A stretch of 16,409 nt of DNA from Microbacterium sp. p3-SID336 (GTDB lineage Bacteria; Actinomycetota; Actinomycetes; Actinomycetales; Microbacteriaceae), in NCBI RefSeq assembly GCF_025143365.1, contig NZ_JALXPE010000077.1, positions 1 through 16,409 of the forward strand, in the 5' to 3' direction. This document shows, in pieces, positions 1-6,843 of the stretch. The first letter of the stretch is position 1. The number at the start of each line of letters is the position of its first letter. A model generated the notes under the pieces. The model had not been told where the DNA came from and searched no databases. It saw nothing but the letters and a program-made list of their open reading frames with translations. The translations under genes and the position numbers were made by a program.

Positions 1-983
1 GCGACGAGTTCGAGCAGCTGACGCTCGACCTCGGCACCGACGAGCAGGGGCCGGTCGTCGCCACGCTCGTGCGGGCGCTCCCCGCCCCGCAGGAGTGGTG
101 GGACAGGGTCCGCGGACGACGACCGCTCCTCGCAGAGGTCGACGTGCTGTACGTGCACGGGTGGTCGGACTACTTCTTCCAGAAGCGGCTCGCACGGTTC
201 TGGACCTCGCGCGGCGCCCGGTTCTTCGCCCTGGACCTGCGCAAGTACGGTCGGAGTCTGCGCGAGGGGCAGACACCCGGGTACATCGCGGACCTCTCGA
301 CCTACGACGAGGACATCGCCGCCGCCCGCGCCGCGATGGGACGCGGTGAGGGCGGGGAGCGGTCGCACCGACGGCTCGTGCTCCTCGGGCACTCCACGGG
401 CGGTTTGACGCTCAGCCTGTGGGCGTCGCGGCACCCCGAGGCTGTGGACGCGCTCATCCTCAACAGCCCGTGGCTCGAGTTCCAGTTCGCGCCGGTCCGC
501 GCCGCCATCGCCCCGATGGTCGAGTTCCAGGCGCGGATCCGCCCGCTGGACGCCGCCCCGCAGGTCGATCTGGGTTTCTACACGCGCGCGCAGCAGGAGG
601 TGGCGGACCCGGACGACCCGATGGAGGTGAATCTGGCCTGGCGTCCCGTGCAGACCATGGCGGTGTACGCCGGCTGGCTCAACGCGATCCTGAACGGTCA
701 TCGCACAGTGGCAGGGGGTCTCGCGATCCCGGCGCCCGTGTGCGTGCTGCTCTCCGCGCGGTTCGTGCCACCGACCCGCTGGTCGGAGGACCTGACCTCG
801 GCGGATTCCGTCCTGGTCGTGGACGACATCGCCCGTGCGGCGCTCCATCTCGGTTCGACGGTCACGGTGGAACGCATCGAGGGCGCGCTGCACGACGTGT
901 TCCTGTCACGGCACGAGGCCAGGGAAGACGCCTACCGGCGCCTGGAGCAGTGGGTCGTCGGCTGGCACGCCGCTCACACGTAG
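1..983 (+). CDS. Alpha/beta hydrolase, serine aminopeptidase (Hydrolase_4)-like, 5' end cut off
   Basis: Probable serine hydrolase of the monoglyceride-lipase/Hydrolase_4 type; the substrate cannot be told. An early strand ends in VHGWSDYF, where the oxyanion-hole region is expected. The nucleophile elbow is GHSTGG, with the Ser codon at 393-395. The likely catalytic Asp is in TSADSV (codon 804-806) and the His in GALHDVF (codon 891-893), so the triad looks complete. The first in-frame start visible is a GTG at 69, but the same frame is open back to base 3 with normal coding composition (DEFEQLTLDL...), so the true start lies before the window and the GTG is internal. The stop TAG (981-983) overlaps the stop region of the convergent GntR gene by 10 bases. 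No signal peptide can be judged because the N-terminus is missing. Family assignment is firm; specific function is not. Confidence 0.85.
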   Translation, partial: DEFEQLTLDLGTDEQGPVVATLVRALPAPQEWWDRVRGRRPLLAEVDVLYVHGWSDYFFQKRLARFWTSRGARFFALDLRKYGRSLREGQTPGYIADLSTYDEDIAAARAAMGRGEGGERSHRRLVLLGHSTGGLTLSLWASRHPEAVDALILNSPWLEFQFAPVRAAIAPMVEFQARIRPLDAAPQVDLGFYTRAQQEVADPDDPMEVNLAWRPVQTMAVYAGWLNAILNGHRTVAGGLAIPAPVCVLLSARFVPPTRWSEDLTSADSVLVVDDIARAALHLGSTVTVERIEGALHDVFLSRHEAREDAYRRLEQWVVGWHAAHT

Positions 984-1606
984 TACATGGCCCTGGCGAG
1001 GCGCTCGGCCTCGTCACCGTCTCCGCGCTGCACGGCGTCCCCGAAGTCGCGGTAGATCTGCCCCATGCGCTCCCGGTCTCTGCGCGGCACGACCCACGCG
1101 CGCAGGTTGCGGGACAGGGCCACGTCGACGTCGTCGATCAGCATCCGGTGCTGATGGTTGCCGCTGTGGTCGGCGAGATAGGCGAACACGGCCCAGCGGG
1201 CGCTGGACGTCGAGGCGCCGTCATCCAGCGAGTCGTGCAGGTCGGCGATGAGCTGCGCGACCTGCTGCCGCTCCGCCGGTGTCAACCTCGGCACGGCCAT
1301 GCGCGCCGAGACGCCGGCCTGGTAGCCCGCGAACTCGAGGGACTGCGAGACGACCGCCGCGGTCACCGCGGTGACCTCGGTGTACCTGCTCGGGTACATG
1401 GTCACCAGACCGAGGCGCTCCAGTCGCTGCAGCGCCTCGCGGACCGGTGTGCGGGAGACGTGCAGCTCCTCGGCCACGTCGACGTCGCGGATGCGCTCAC
1501 CTTCCCCCAGTTCTCCCTCGGTGATCAGCCTTCCGATGTGGTGGAAGACCTCGTCTGCGAGGAGTTGCTTGCTCTCCCCGATGGTCTTCGAATCGATGTG
1601 CACCAT
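974..1606 (-). CDS. GntR-family transcriptional regulator, FCD subfamily
   Basis: DNA-binding one-component regulator of 210 residues, the usual length for FadR/FCD-type GntR proteins. Residues 15-75 form the winged helix-turn-helix; DVAEELHVSRTPVREALQRL at about 43-62 is the classic GntR recognition segment. Residues 85-210 form an all-helical FCD-like effector domain that keeps the SGN turn near 138. The ligand is unknown. I chose ATG 1604-1606 (MVHIDSK) because GntR homology starts here and the length fits, although the upstream GGGGGC is a mediocre ribosome site. The frame stays open to ATG 1862-1864, which has a very good GGAGGGAGG site and would add 86 residues, but that stretch has atypical codon use and no recognisable domain. 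The stop overlaps the hydrolase end. Its target may be itself, the hydrolase or genes outside the window. Confidence 0.88.
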   Translation of the reverse strand: MVHIDSKTIGESKQLLADEVFHHIGRLITEGELGEGERIRDVDVAEELHVSRTPVREALQRLERLGLVTMYPSRYTEVTAVTAAVVSQSLEFAGYQAGVSARMAVPRLTPAERQQVAQLIADLHDSLDDGASTSSARWAVFAYLADHSGNHQHRMLIDDVDVALSRNLRAWVVPRRDRERMGQIYRDFGDAVQRGDGDEAERLARAMYYV

Positions 1607-1891
1607 GAACCAGCCCCCAGTTGCCGTTCTGTCCCGGAGCGCCCTCTGCGGCTCGCCCTGGAGCGAGGAGCACGGGGTGTCCCGGGTCTTCCATTCCTCT
1701 CCTCCAGGACCCGGTCCGCGTGGGGGCGCGCAGCGGGATCGGAGGAGTCCTGTCGTGATCCCCCTGTCCGGGAACGCGGGCGTCTCCGGTCGGGGGTGAC
1801 GCGTGCCCTGGGGCCCGCCGTGGTCTCGTCCCCACGAGATCCGGCTGACGTCCCCAGAGTTCATCGCCTCCCTCCGCGGTGAGGCGGGAAA

Positions 1892-1905
1892 CGATGACGT
1901 CATCG
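1892..1905. promoter_or_regulatory. Perfect 14-base palindrome CGATGACGTCATCG, possible operator
   Basis: CGATGACGTCATCG is a perfect inverted repeat about 290 bases upstream of the chosen GntR start. It overlaps the region just upstream of the alternative ATG at 1862-1864. Its symmetry and location suggest a dimeric regulator, possibly the adjacent GntR protein. No consensus for this subfamily is known to me that would confirm it. Confidence 0.35.
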
Positions 1906-1947
1906 GCCACGAGGTGTCGCGACCGGTTTCCAGTCTTGGTCAAGCAC

Positions 1948-1961
1948 ACCGATATATCGGT
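1948..1961. promoter_or_regulatory. Perfect 14-base palindrome ACCGATATATCGGT, likely GntR operator
   Basis: ACCGATATATCGGT is perfectly symmetric. Symmetry continues outward to a 22-base element (1944-1965) with a single mismatched pair. An AT-rich centre in a GC-rich genome, and short dyads of this kind, are typical of GntR-family sites, and the only regulator gene nearby is the GntR gene transcribed away from here. An autoregulatory site is the simplest reading, by inference. Its centre is 56 bases from that of the 1892-1905 palindrome. Confidence 0.5.
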
Positions 1962-2184
1962 ATGCGTTTGCCGGGAAAAGTCCCGAGGCATCGGCGGCGT
2001 GGTCACGGGGTCCGCTCCGCGGTACACGAGTTCGCATCGCGAGGCAATCCCTCAGGCAGAGATTAATCAGTCGACTAGACTAATTGTGCGAGCGCGGTCC
2101 CCCGTGGCTCGCACGCGGTCAGGGAGGCGACGCGCTGGGGATGGGAGCGTGGAGGGGCGCTCACGAAAGTCGCAGCTGAGCTGC

Positions 2185-2224
2185 TGTCCGGTCTTTCGCC
2201 TCGGGGGAGGCGGGAGGCCGGACA
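2185..2224. terminator. Two-tier stem-loop, second terminator-like hairpin beyond yajQ
   Basis: An outer stem TGTCCGG (2185-2191) pairs with CCGGACA (2218-2224). An inner stem CGCCTC (2197-2202) pairs with GAGGCG (2207-2212) around a GGGG loop. There is no U tract on either side, as is common in high-GC genomes. It is the second hairpin met by a transcript leaving yajQ. Confidence 0.45.
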
Positions 2225-2249
2225 TCCTCCCTGGACGACCGGAGGCAGC

Positions 2250-2283
2250 GCCGCCCCCATGTGCGATGACACATGGGGGCGGC
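2250..2283. terminator. Strong intrinsic-type hairpin downstream of yajQ
   Basis: A perfect 14-base-pair stem, GCCGCCCCCATGTG (2250-2263) with its complement (2270-2283), closes a six-base loop. It begins 25 bases after the yajQ stop on the minus strand. No U run follows, so it may act with Rho or as an mRNA 3'-end stabiliser. Being symmetric it could work in both directions. Confidence 0.75.
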
Positions 2284-2308
2284 TGCCGTCGCGGTCAGCG
2301 GCCGGTGC

Positions 2309-2797
2309 TCACCGGTAGTTGACGAACTGCAGGTCGATGTCGAGGTCGGAGCCCTTCAGCAGGGCGATCACGGCCTGCAGATCGTCGCGGCTCTTCGACT
2401 GCACGCGCAGCTCGTCGCCCTGGATCTGGCTCTTCACGCCCTTGGGGCCCTCGTCGCGGATGATCTTGCCGATCTTCTTCGCGTTCTCGGACGAGATCCC
2501 GTCCTTGAGGCTGGAGACGATGCGGAACTCCTTGCCGCTCGCGAAGGGCTCGCCCGAGTCGAGGCTCTTGAGCGAGATGCCGCGCTTGATGAGCTTGGAC
2601 TGGAAGACGTCGAGCACGGCCTTGGCGCGCTCCTCCGAGCTCGCGGTGATCAGGATCTGTTCGCCGCTCCAGGCGATCGAGGCTCCCGTCCCCTTGAAGT
2701 CGTACCGCTGCTCGACCTCTTTGCGCGCCTGGTTGAGGGCGTTCTCGGCCTCCTGGTGATCCACTTTCGAGACGATGTCAAAGGAACTGTCAGCCAT
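2309..2797 (-). CDS. yajQ: YajQ family protein (UPF0234), nucleotide-binding
   Basis: A 162-residue protein, the standard YajQ length. It starts [13 protein letters not shown] and contains the family signatures RYDFKGT near residue 31, KLIKRGIS near 70 and LQFVNYR at the C-terminus. YajQ proteins have two ferredoxin-like domains. Some bind cyclic di-GMP and act in gene regulation in proteobacteria; the role in actinobacteria is not established. The frame is open for another 107 codons upstream, but family alignment fixes the start at ATG 2795-2797. There is no clear Shine-Dalgarno site; a TACACT box ends seven bases before the ATG, so the mRNA may be leaderless. The gene diverges from the sugar-transport operon, and the outer LacI-type operator lies about 40-50 bases upstream of its start, so co-regulation is possible. 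Confidence 0.95.
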   Translation of the reverse strand: MADSSFDIVSKVDHQEAENALNQARKEVEQRYDFKGTGASIAWSGEQILITASSEERAKAVLDVFQSKLIKRGISLKSLDSGEPFASGKEFRIVSSLKDGISSENAKKIGKIIRDEGPKGVKSQIQGDELRVQSKSRDDLQAVIALLKGSDLDIDLQFVNYR

Positions 2798-2803
2798 CGT
2801 GCC

Positions 2804-2809
2804 AGTGTA
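2804..2809 (-). promoter_or_regulatory. -10 box of a putative leaderless yajQ promoter
   Basis: On the minus strand TACACT is followed by six bases (GGCACG) and then the ATG of yajQ, so transcription would begin at the A of the start codon. No good -35 is seen at 16-19 bases. The same geometry recurs at 6844 and 14673. Confidence 0.45.
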
Positions 2810-2835
2810 TCGAGCGTGTCCAGCGGTGGCTGCCG

Positions 2836-2849
2836 TGGAAACGCTTTCA
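2836..2849. promoter_or_regulatory. LacI-family (cre/MalR-type) operator, distal copy
   Basis: TGGAAACGCTTTCA fits the general LacI/CcpA-type pattern TGNAANCGNTNNCA, with the hallmark central CG. It lies about 55 bases upstream of the -35 of the malE promoter and 97 bases centre-to-centre from the proximal copy, and also just upstream of yajQ. A pair of sites suggests cooperative binding or looping. The repressor gene is not in this window. Confidence 0.7.
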
Positions 2850-2903
2850 GCGCTGCGGGCGGCCGACAATGCCATCACAGGTTGATATCGAGGCTGTCGG
2901 CGA

Positions 2904-2933
2904 TTGCGAATCTCCAGGATATCGATGCATACT
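2904..2933 (+). promoter_or_regulatory. Putative promoter of the malEFG operon
   Basis: A -35 TTGCGA (2904-2909), an 18-base spacer and a -10 CATACT (2928-2933) match four of six consensus bases each. The proximal operator begins at the last base of the -10 box and covers the expected transcription start, the classic arrangement for repression by a LacI-type protein. The octamer GATATCGA also occurs twice here (2884-2891 and 2919-2926); its meaning is unclear. Confidence 0.5.
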
Positions 2934-2947
2934 GTAAGCGCTTGCAG
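2932..2947. promoter_or_regulatory. LacI-family operator, proximal copy
   Basis: CTGTAAGCGCTTGCAG is a 16-base dyad with one mismatched pair; its core TGTAAGCGCTTGCA again has the LacI-family shape with a central CG. It overlaps the -10 edge and start point of the malE promoter, about 40 bases before the malE ATG, and so is likely the main repression site. Confidence 0.75.
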
Positions 2948-2984
2948 TCCTTGCAGGTCAACAGCATCAAGAGAGGCCACACCA

Positions 2985-4196
2985 ATGAAGGTGAACAAGA
3001 GGGGCATGGTCGCCGCGGGCGCCATCGCCATCGTTTCGACTCTGACGCTCGCCGGCTGCTCCACCGGGACCAGCGGCGGCGACTCCTCCTCCGGCGGCGA
3101 CGACAGCGGCGCCCTCACGGTGTGGGTGGACGCGGAGCGCGTCGACGCGCTGAAGAGCGCGGCGGACGCCTACCAGGACAAGACCGGGGTCGAGGTCGAC
3201 CTTGTCGGCAAGTCGGTCGACGACATGAAGGACGACTTCATCCAGCAGGTCCCCACCGGCAAGGGCCCCGACATCGTGATGGGCGCACACGACTGGCTCG
3301 GCGAGCTCTCGACCAACGGCGTCGTCGCGCCCATCGAGCTGGGCGACAGCTCCGAGGACTACCTGCCCGTCGCCCTGCAGGCGGCCACCTACGACGGCAC
3401 CGTCTACATGCTGCCGTACGCGGTCGAGAACATCGCCGTGCTCCGCAACGCCGACCTCGTGCCCGAGGCCGCGACGAGCTTCGACGACATGATCGCCAAG
3501 GGCGCCTTCGTGGTCGAGCAGGGGGCCGAGGGCAACCCCTACCACCTGTACCCGTTCCAGACCGCCTTCGGTGCTCCGGTGTTCGGCACGGACGCCTCCG
3601 GCAGCTACGACCCCGCCGACCTGCAGCTCGGCAGCGAGGGCGGCTTCGCCTTCGCCGACTGGCTGGGTGCGCAGGGTGCAGCCGGCACGCTCAACACCGA
3701 CATCGACGGAGAGATCGCCAAGCAGCAGTTCCTCGACGGCACCGCGGCCTTCTGGCTGACGGGTCCGTGGAACGTGGGCGCCGCGGTCGACGCCGGCATC
3801 AACGTCGCGATCGACCCGGTCCCGAGCCCCACCGGCCAGACCGCCTCGCCGTTCGCGGGCGTGAAGGGCTTCTTCGTCAGCTCCGAGTCGAAGAACAAGG
3901 TCGCGGCGAACGACTTCCTCGTCAACTACATCGGCACGGAGGACGTGCAGCTCGAGCTCTTCAAGGCCGGCAACATCCTTCCCGCGCTGACCGCCGCGGC
4001 CGACACCGCCGCCTCCGACCCGATCATCGCCGGCTTCCAGGCCGTCGGCGCCGACGCCGTCCCGATGCCCGCCATCCCCGCCATGGGTGCGGTGTGGCAG
4101 TTCTGGGGCGTCGCCGAGGCGGCGATCATCAACGGCGAAGACCCGGCGACGACGTGGCAGAAGCTCGTCGACGACGTGACCGCGGCCATCGAGTAA
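2985..4196 (+). CDS. malE: Maltose/maltodextrin-type ABC transporter, solute-binding lipoprotein
   Basis: Extracellular family-1 solute-binding protein of 403 residues that would capture maltose, maltodextrin or a related oligosaccharide. Residues 1-24 are a lipoprotein signal peptide (KR, then a hydrophobic core) with lipobox LAGC, so Cys25 would be lipidated. A Gly/Ser/Asp-rich linker (26-43) leads to the binding fold, starting [28 protein letters not shown] (about 138-155), WLTGPW (about 256) and the ending [19 protein letters not shown] are typical of actinobacterial MalE-like proteins. ATG 2985 is preceded by GAGAGG at a spacing of eight; an upstream in-frame TTG is inside the promoter and was rejected. 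It is the first gene of an operon with two permeases. Sugar specificity is inferred from the MalF-type partner with its long loop, not proven. Confidence 0.9.
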   Translation: MKVNKRGMVAAGAIAIVSTLTLAGCSTGTSGGDSSSGGDDSGALTVWVDAERVDALKSAADAYQDKTGVEVDLVGKSVDDMKDDFIQQVPTGKGPDIVMGAHDWLGELSTNGVVAPIELGDSSEDYLPVALQAATYDGTVYMLPYAVENIAVLRNADLVPEAATSFDDMIAKGAFVVEQGAEGNPYHLYPFQTAFGAPVFGTDASGSYDPADLQLGSEGGFAFADWLGAQGAAGTLNTDIDGEIAKQQFLDGTAAFWLTGPWNVGAAVDAGINVAIDPVPSPTGQTASPFAGVKGFFVSSESKNKVAANDFLVNYIGTEDVQLELFKAGNILPALTAAADTAASDPIIAGFQAVGADAVPMPAIPAMGAVWQFWGVAEAAIINGEDPATTWQKLVDDVTAAIE

Positions 4197-4217
4197 CGGC
4201 CGGAACCGCACAGATGC

Positions 4218-4250
4218 TGCCGGGGCGGGCGCGTGATGCCCGCCTCGGCA
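4218..4250 (+). promoter_or_regulatory. Stem-loop in the malE-malF intergenic region
   Basis: A 13-pair stem (4218-4230 with 4238-4250, one G-U pair) closes a seven-base loop GCGTGAT, 21 bases after the malE stop and 19 before the malF start. In such operons an intercistronic hairpin commonly protects the malE part of the mRNA or stops some transcripts, giving more binding protein than permease. That role is inferred from position. Confidence 0.7.
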
Positions 4251-4269
4251 GGATCATGACGAGGACGAC

Positions 4270-5874
4270 ATGACAGACACCGAAGAGCGCACCGCGCCCC
4301 CGACGGCACGCCAGCGACAGGCAGCGAAGATCGCCGAGGCGGCATCGCGACCGATCGGCTGGATGCTGCTGAAGATCCTGCTGCTGGCCGTCGTGGACGC
4401 GATCGCACTGTACGCCGCGTTCGTGCTGTTCACGCACGAGGAGTGGCTCGTGCTCGGCATCGTGGTCGCCGTCGCCATCGTCGTCAACTACATCTACTTC
4501 TCGCGACGACGCATCGCGGCCAAGTACCTGACACCCGGCATCATCTTCCTGGTCCTGTTCCAGGTCTTCACCCTGCTGTACACGGGCTACATCGGCTTCA
4601 CGAACTACGGCACCGGCCACAACGGGACGAAGGAGCAGGCGATCTCCTCGCTGCTCGCGTCCGCCCAGGAGCGCGTCGAGGATTCCCCGACCTACCCGGT
4701 CACCGTCGTGGAGCAGTTCGGCACCTACGGCCTCCTCGTCACCGACCCCGAGACCGGGGACGCGCTGCTCGGCACGGCCGAGCAGCCGCTGGAGGAGGTC
4801 GACGCGCAGATGGAGGGCGGCCAGGCGGTCGCGGTCGACGGCTGGACCACGCTCCCACTGGCCACCGTGTTCACCCTGTCCGAAGAGCTCGAGCAGCTCT
4901 CCGTGCCGTTCAGCGACGACCCCAACGACGGGAGCCTGCGCGCGCCGGACGGGCAGAAGGGCTACCTCTACGTCTCCACGCTGGAGTACGACGACGCCGC
5001 CGACACCATCACCGACACCACCACGGGCACGGTGTACTCCGACACGGGGGACGGCGCGTTCACCGCCGAGGACGGCGAGCAGCTGCTCCCGGGGTGGCAG
5101 ACCACGGTCGGCTTCGACAACTTCGTCCGCGCCGTGACAGACGAGTCCATCCGCGGTCCTCTCATCGCGGTCACGCTGTGGACGTTCGTGTTCGCGCTCG
5201 TGTCGGTCGCCACCACGTTCTTCCTCGGCCTGCTCCTGGCGCTCGTGTTCAACAACACGCGCATGCGGTTCCGCAACGGCTACCGGATCATCCTGATCCT
5301 GCCGTATGCGTTCCCGGCGTTCCTGTCCGCCCTGGTGTGGGCGGGCATGATGAACGAGAGCTTCGGCTTCATCAACCAGGTGATCTTCGGCGGCGCGGAC
5401 ATCCCGTGGCTGACGGATCCCGTCCTGGCGAAGGTCTCCGTGCTCCTCGTCAACCTCTGGCTCGGCTTCCCGTACATGTTCCTGGTCTGCATGGGGGCGC
5501 TGCAGGGCATCCCGGACGACGTGAACGAGGCCGCCGTGATGGACGGCGCGAACGCGTGGCAGATCTTCCGGCGCATCAAGCTGCCGCTGCTGCTCGTCAC
5601 GGTGGCGCCGCTGCTGATCTCGTCGTTCGCGTTCAACTTCAACAACTTCAACCTGATCTACATGCTCACCAACGGCGGCCCGCGGTTCAGCGACGTGTCG
5701 ATCCCCGTCGGCCACACGGACATCCTCATCTCCATGGTCTACAAGGTGGCGTTCACCGGCCAGTCCCGCGACTACGGTCTCGCGTCGGCCTTCACCATCC
5801 TGATCTTCATCGTGGTGGCCACCATCTCGATCATCAGCTTCCGCAAGACCAAGGCTCTCGAGGAGCTGAACTGA
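4270..5874 (+). CDS. malF: Maltose-type ABC transporter permease, MalF-like
   Basis: Inner-membrane permease of 534 residues, close to the size of classic MalF. Three membrane helices (about 30-55, 58-77, 87-110) precede a large extracellular domain (about 111-290), comparable with the MalF P2 loop that contacts the binding protein. The core BPD_transp_1 domain follows (about 297-523) with five further helices. The cytoplasmic EAA loop that docks on the ATPase is EAAVMDGANAWQIFRRIKLP (420-439). ATG 4270 has GAGG five bases upstream. The loop is rich in Asp, Glu and Thr, as expected for an exposed domain. The next gene starts one base after the stop, so the permeases are translationally coupled. 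No ATPase gene is present, so a shared ATPase from elsewhere is presumed. Confidence 0.93.
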   Translation: MTDTEERTAPPTARQRQAAKIAEAASRPIGWMLLKILLLAVVDAIALYAAFVLFTHEEWLVLGIVVAVAIVVNYIYFSRRRIAAKYLTPGIIFLVLFQVFTLLYTGYIGFTNYGTGHNGTKEQAISSLLASAQERVEDSPTYPVTVVEQFGTYGLLVTDPETGDALLGTAEQPLEEVDAQMEGGQAVAVDGWTTLPLATVFTLSEELEQLSVPFSDDPNDGSLRAPDGQKGYLYVSTLEYDDAADTITDTTTGTVYSDTGDGAFTAEDGEQLLPGWQTTVGFDNFVRAVTDESIRGPLIAVTLWTFVFALVSVATTFFLGLLLALVFNNTRMRFRNGYRIILILPYAFPAFLSALVWAGMMNESFGFINQVIFGGADIPWLTDPVLAKVSVLLVNLWLGFPYMFLVCMGALQGIPDDVNEAAVMDGANAWQIFRRIKLPLLLVTVAPLLISSFAFNFNNFNLIYMLTNGGPRFSDVSIPVGHTDILISMVYKVAFTGQSRDYGLASAFTILIFIVVATISIISFRKTKALEELN

Positions 5875-5875
5875 C

Positions 5876-6784
5876 ATGAGCACCGCCAGCCCCGCCACCG
5901 CAGAGCACCGCAGCGCCCCGCGTCGACGTTCCTTCGGCGCCTGGTTCGCCGACACCGGATGGCGCCATCTCGTCGCGATCGTGGTCAGCGTGTTCGCACT
6001 GTTCCCGCTGCTGTACGTCGTGTCGGCATCGCTGAACCCGAACGGCACGCTCACGGGGTCGAACCAGCTCTTCTCCGCCATCGGCATCGACAGCTACGTC
6101 CGCATCCTCAGCGACCCGCAGAATCCCTACGGACGCTGGTTCCTCAACACGCTGCTGGTCGCGGTCGTCACCGGCGCCGCGACGGTGTTCATCGGCGCCT
6201 GTGCCGCGTATGCCTTCTCGCGCATGCGATTCGCAGGACGCCGGGTCGGACTCGTCACGATCGTCGTCGTGCAGATGTTCCCGCAGCTGCTCGCCGTCGT
6301 CGCGATCTTCCTGCTGATGTCGACGCTGGGGGACTGGTTCCCCGCGATCGGCCTCAACACGCACACCGGTCTGATCCTGGTGTACCTCGGCGGTGCTCTG
6401 GGCGTGAACACCTATCTCATGTACGGCTTCTTCAACACGATCCCGAAGGAGATCGACGAGGCGGCACGCATCGACGGCGCCGGGCACGCGCGGATCTTCT
6501 TCACGATCATCCTGCGGCTCGTCGCGCCGATCCTCGCGGTGGTCGGCCTGCTGTCGTTCATCGGCACCGTGAACGAGTATGTGATCGCGAGCGTCATGCT
6601 CGTCGATGTCGACCAGCAGACGCTCGTCGTCGGCCTCACCAAGCTCGTGGCGAACCCCCGCTACGCGGACTGGTCGGCCTTCTCGGCGGGCGCGGTCATG
6701 GCCGCGATCCCGGTGATGATCCTGTTCCTGTTCCTGCAGAAGTACATCGTCGGCGGTCTCACGGCCGGCGCGACGAAGGGCTGA
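5876..6784 (+). CDS. malG: Maltose-type ABC transporter permease, MalG-like
   Basis: Second permease subunit, 302 residues, with six predicted membrane helices (about 31-52, 90-113, 124-148, 155-178, 212-232, 270-290). The EAA loop EIDEAARIDGAGHARIFF (about 192-209) matches the MalG family. The short basic N-terminus (RSAPRRRSFGAWF) is cytoplasmic. The start ATG lies one base after the malF stop, with a GAGGAG about ten bases upstream inside malF, so coupled translation is likely. It would form a heterodimeric channel with the MalF-like protein. The C-terminus is intact. Confidence 0.93.
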   Translation: MSTASPATAEHRSAPRRRSFGAWFADTGWRHLVAIVVSVFALFPLLYVVSASLNPNGTLTGSNQLFSAIGIDSYVRILSDPQNPYGRWFLNTLLVAVVTGAATVFIGACAAYAFSRMRFAGRRVGLVTIVVVQMFPQLLAVVAIFLLMSTLGDWFPAIGLNTHTGLILVYLGGALGVNTYLMYGFFNTIPKEIDEAARIDGAGHARIFFTIILRLVAPILAVVGLLSFIGTVNEYVIASVMLVDVDQQTLVVGLTKLVANPRYADWSAFSAGAVMAAIPVMILFLFLQKYIVGGLTAGATKG

Positions 6785-6803
6785 GCGACACGACACCGGC
6801 GTT

Positions 6804-6835
6804 GCGACGACCGCGCGCGCGGGGGCGGTCGTAGC
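6804..6835 (+). terminator. Hairpin at the end of the malEFG operon
   Basis: ACGACCGC (6807-6814) pairs with GCGGTCGT (6825-6832) around a ten-base GC-rich loop, with two more outer pairs after a mismatch (6804-6805 with 6834-6835). It begins 20 bases after the malG stop. Its right arm overlaps the -10 box proposed for the next small gene, so terminator and promoter are fused. Confidence 0.55.
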
Positions 6836-6837
6836 GT
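6832..6837 (+). promoter_or_regulatory. -10 box of a putative leaderless small-ORF promoter
   Basis: TAGCGT at 6832-6837 is followed by GGAGGC and then ATG at 6844, the same six-base spacing as at yajQ and the 14673 gene. The GGAGG is only one base from the ATG, too close to act as a normal ribosome site, which favours leaderless translation. No -35 at good spacing was found. Confidence 0.4.
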
Positions 6838-6843
6838 GGAGGC

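Larger units (their letters stand above)
1607..2249. other. Gene-poor intergenic stretch upstream of the GntR regulator
   Basis: About 640 bases between the GntR start and the hairpins after yajQ with no reading frame that looks coding: the open frames are low-complexity Arg/Pro/Gly translations without domains or codon bias. It holds the two palindromes at 1892-1905 and 1948-1961, an AGTCGACT palindrome at 2069-2076 inside an AT-rich patch (2062-2085), and a two-tier stem-loop at 2185-2224. On the minus strand a TTGACC lies just downstream of the 1948-1961 palindrome (about 1942-1937), but I found no good -10 at standard spacing, so no promoter is called. The length is unusual for an otherwise compact region. 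Confidence 0.5.

Noticed and set aside
69..71. GTG at 69 as the true start of the hydrolase
   Set aside because: The same frame is open to the window edge with normal protein-like sequence, and there is no ribosome site before 69.
2062..2085. AT-rich patch with TTAATC...GACTAA and AGTCGACT as an operator
   Set aside because: The dyad symmetry is poor (several mismatches in the centre) and no gene start follows it at a sensible distance.
1879..2322. Possible plus-strand gene of 147 codons in the gene-poor stretch
   Set aside because: Ser/Arg/Gly-rich translation with no codon bias; it spans both hairpins and the end of yajQ.
2273..4273. A 666-codon plus-strand frame covering yajQ and malE
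   Set aside because: Its translation is Arg/His-rich junk, and it crosses the promoter and two genes that are certain.
4129..6087. A 652-codon minus-strand frame across malF
   Set aside because: It consists of His/Asp/Arg/Glu-rich filler with no family signature and lies opposite a clear permease gene.
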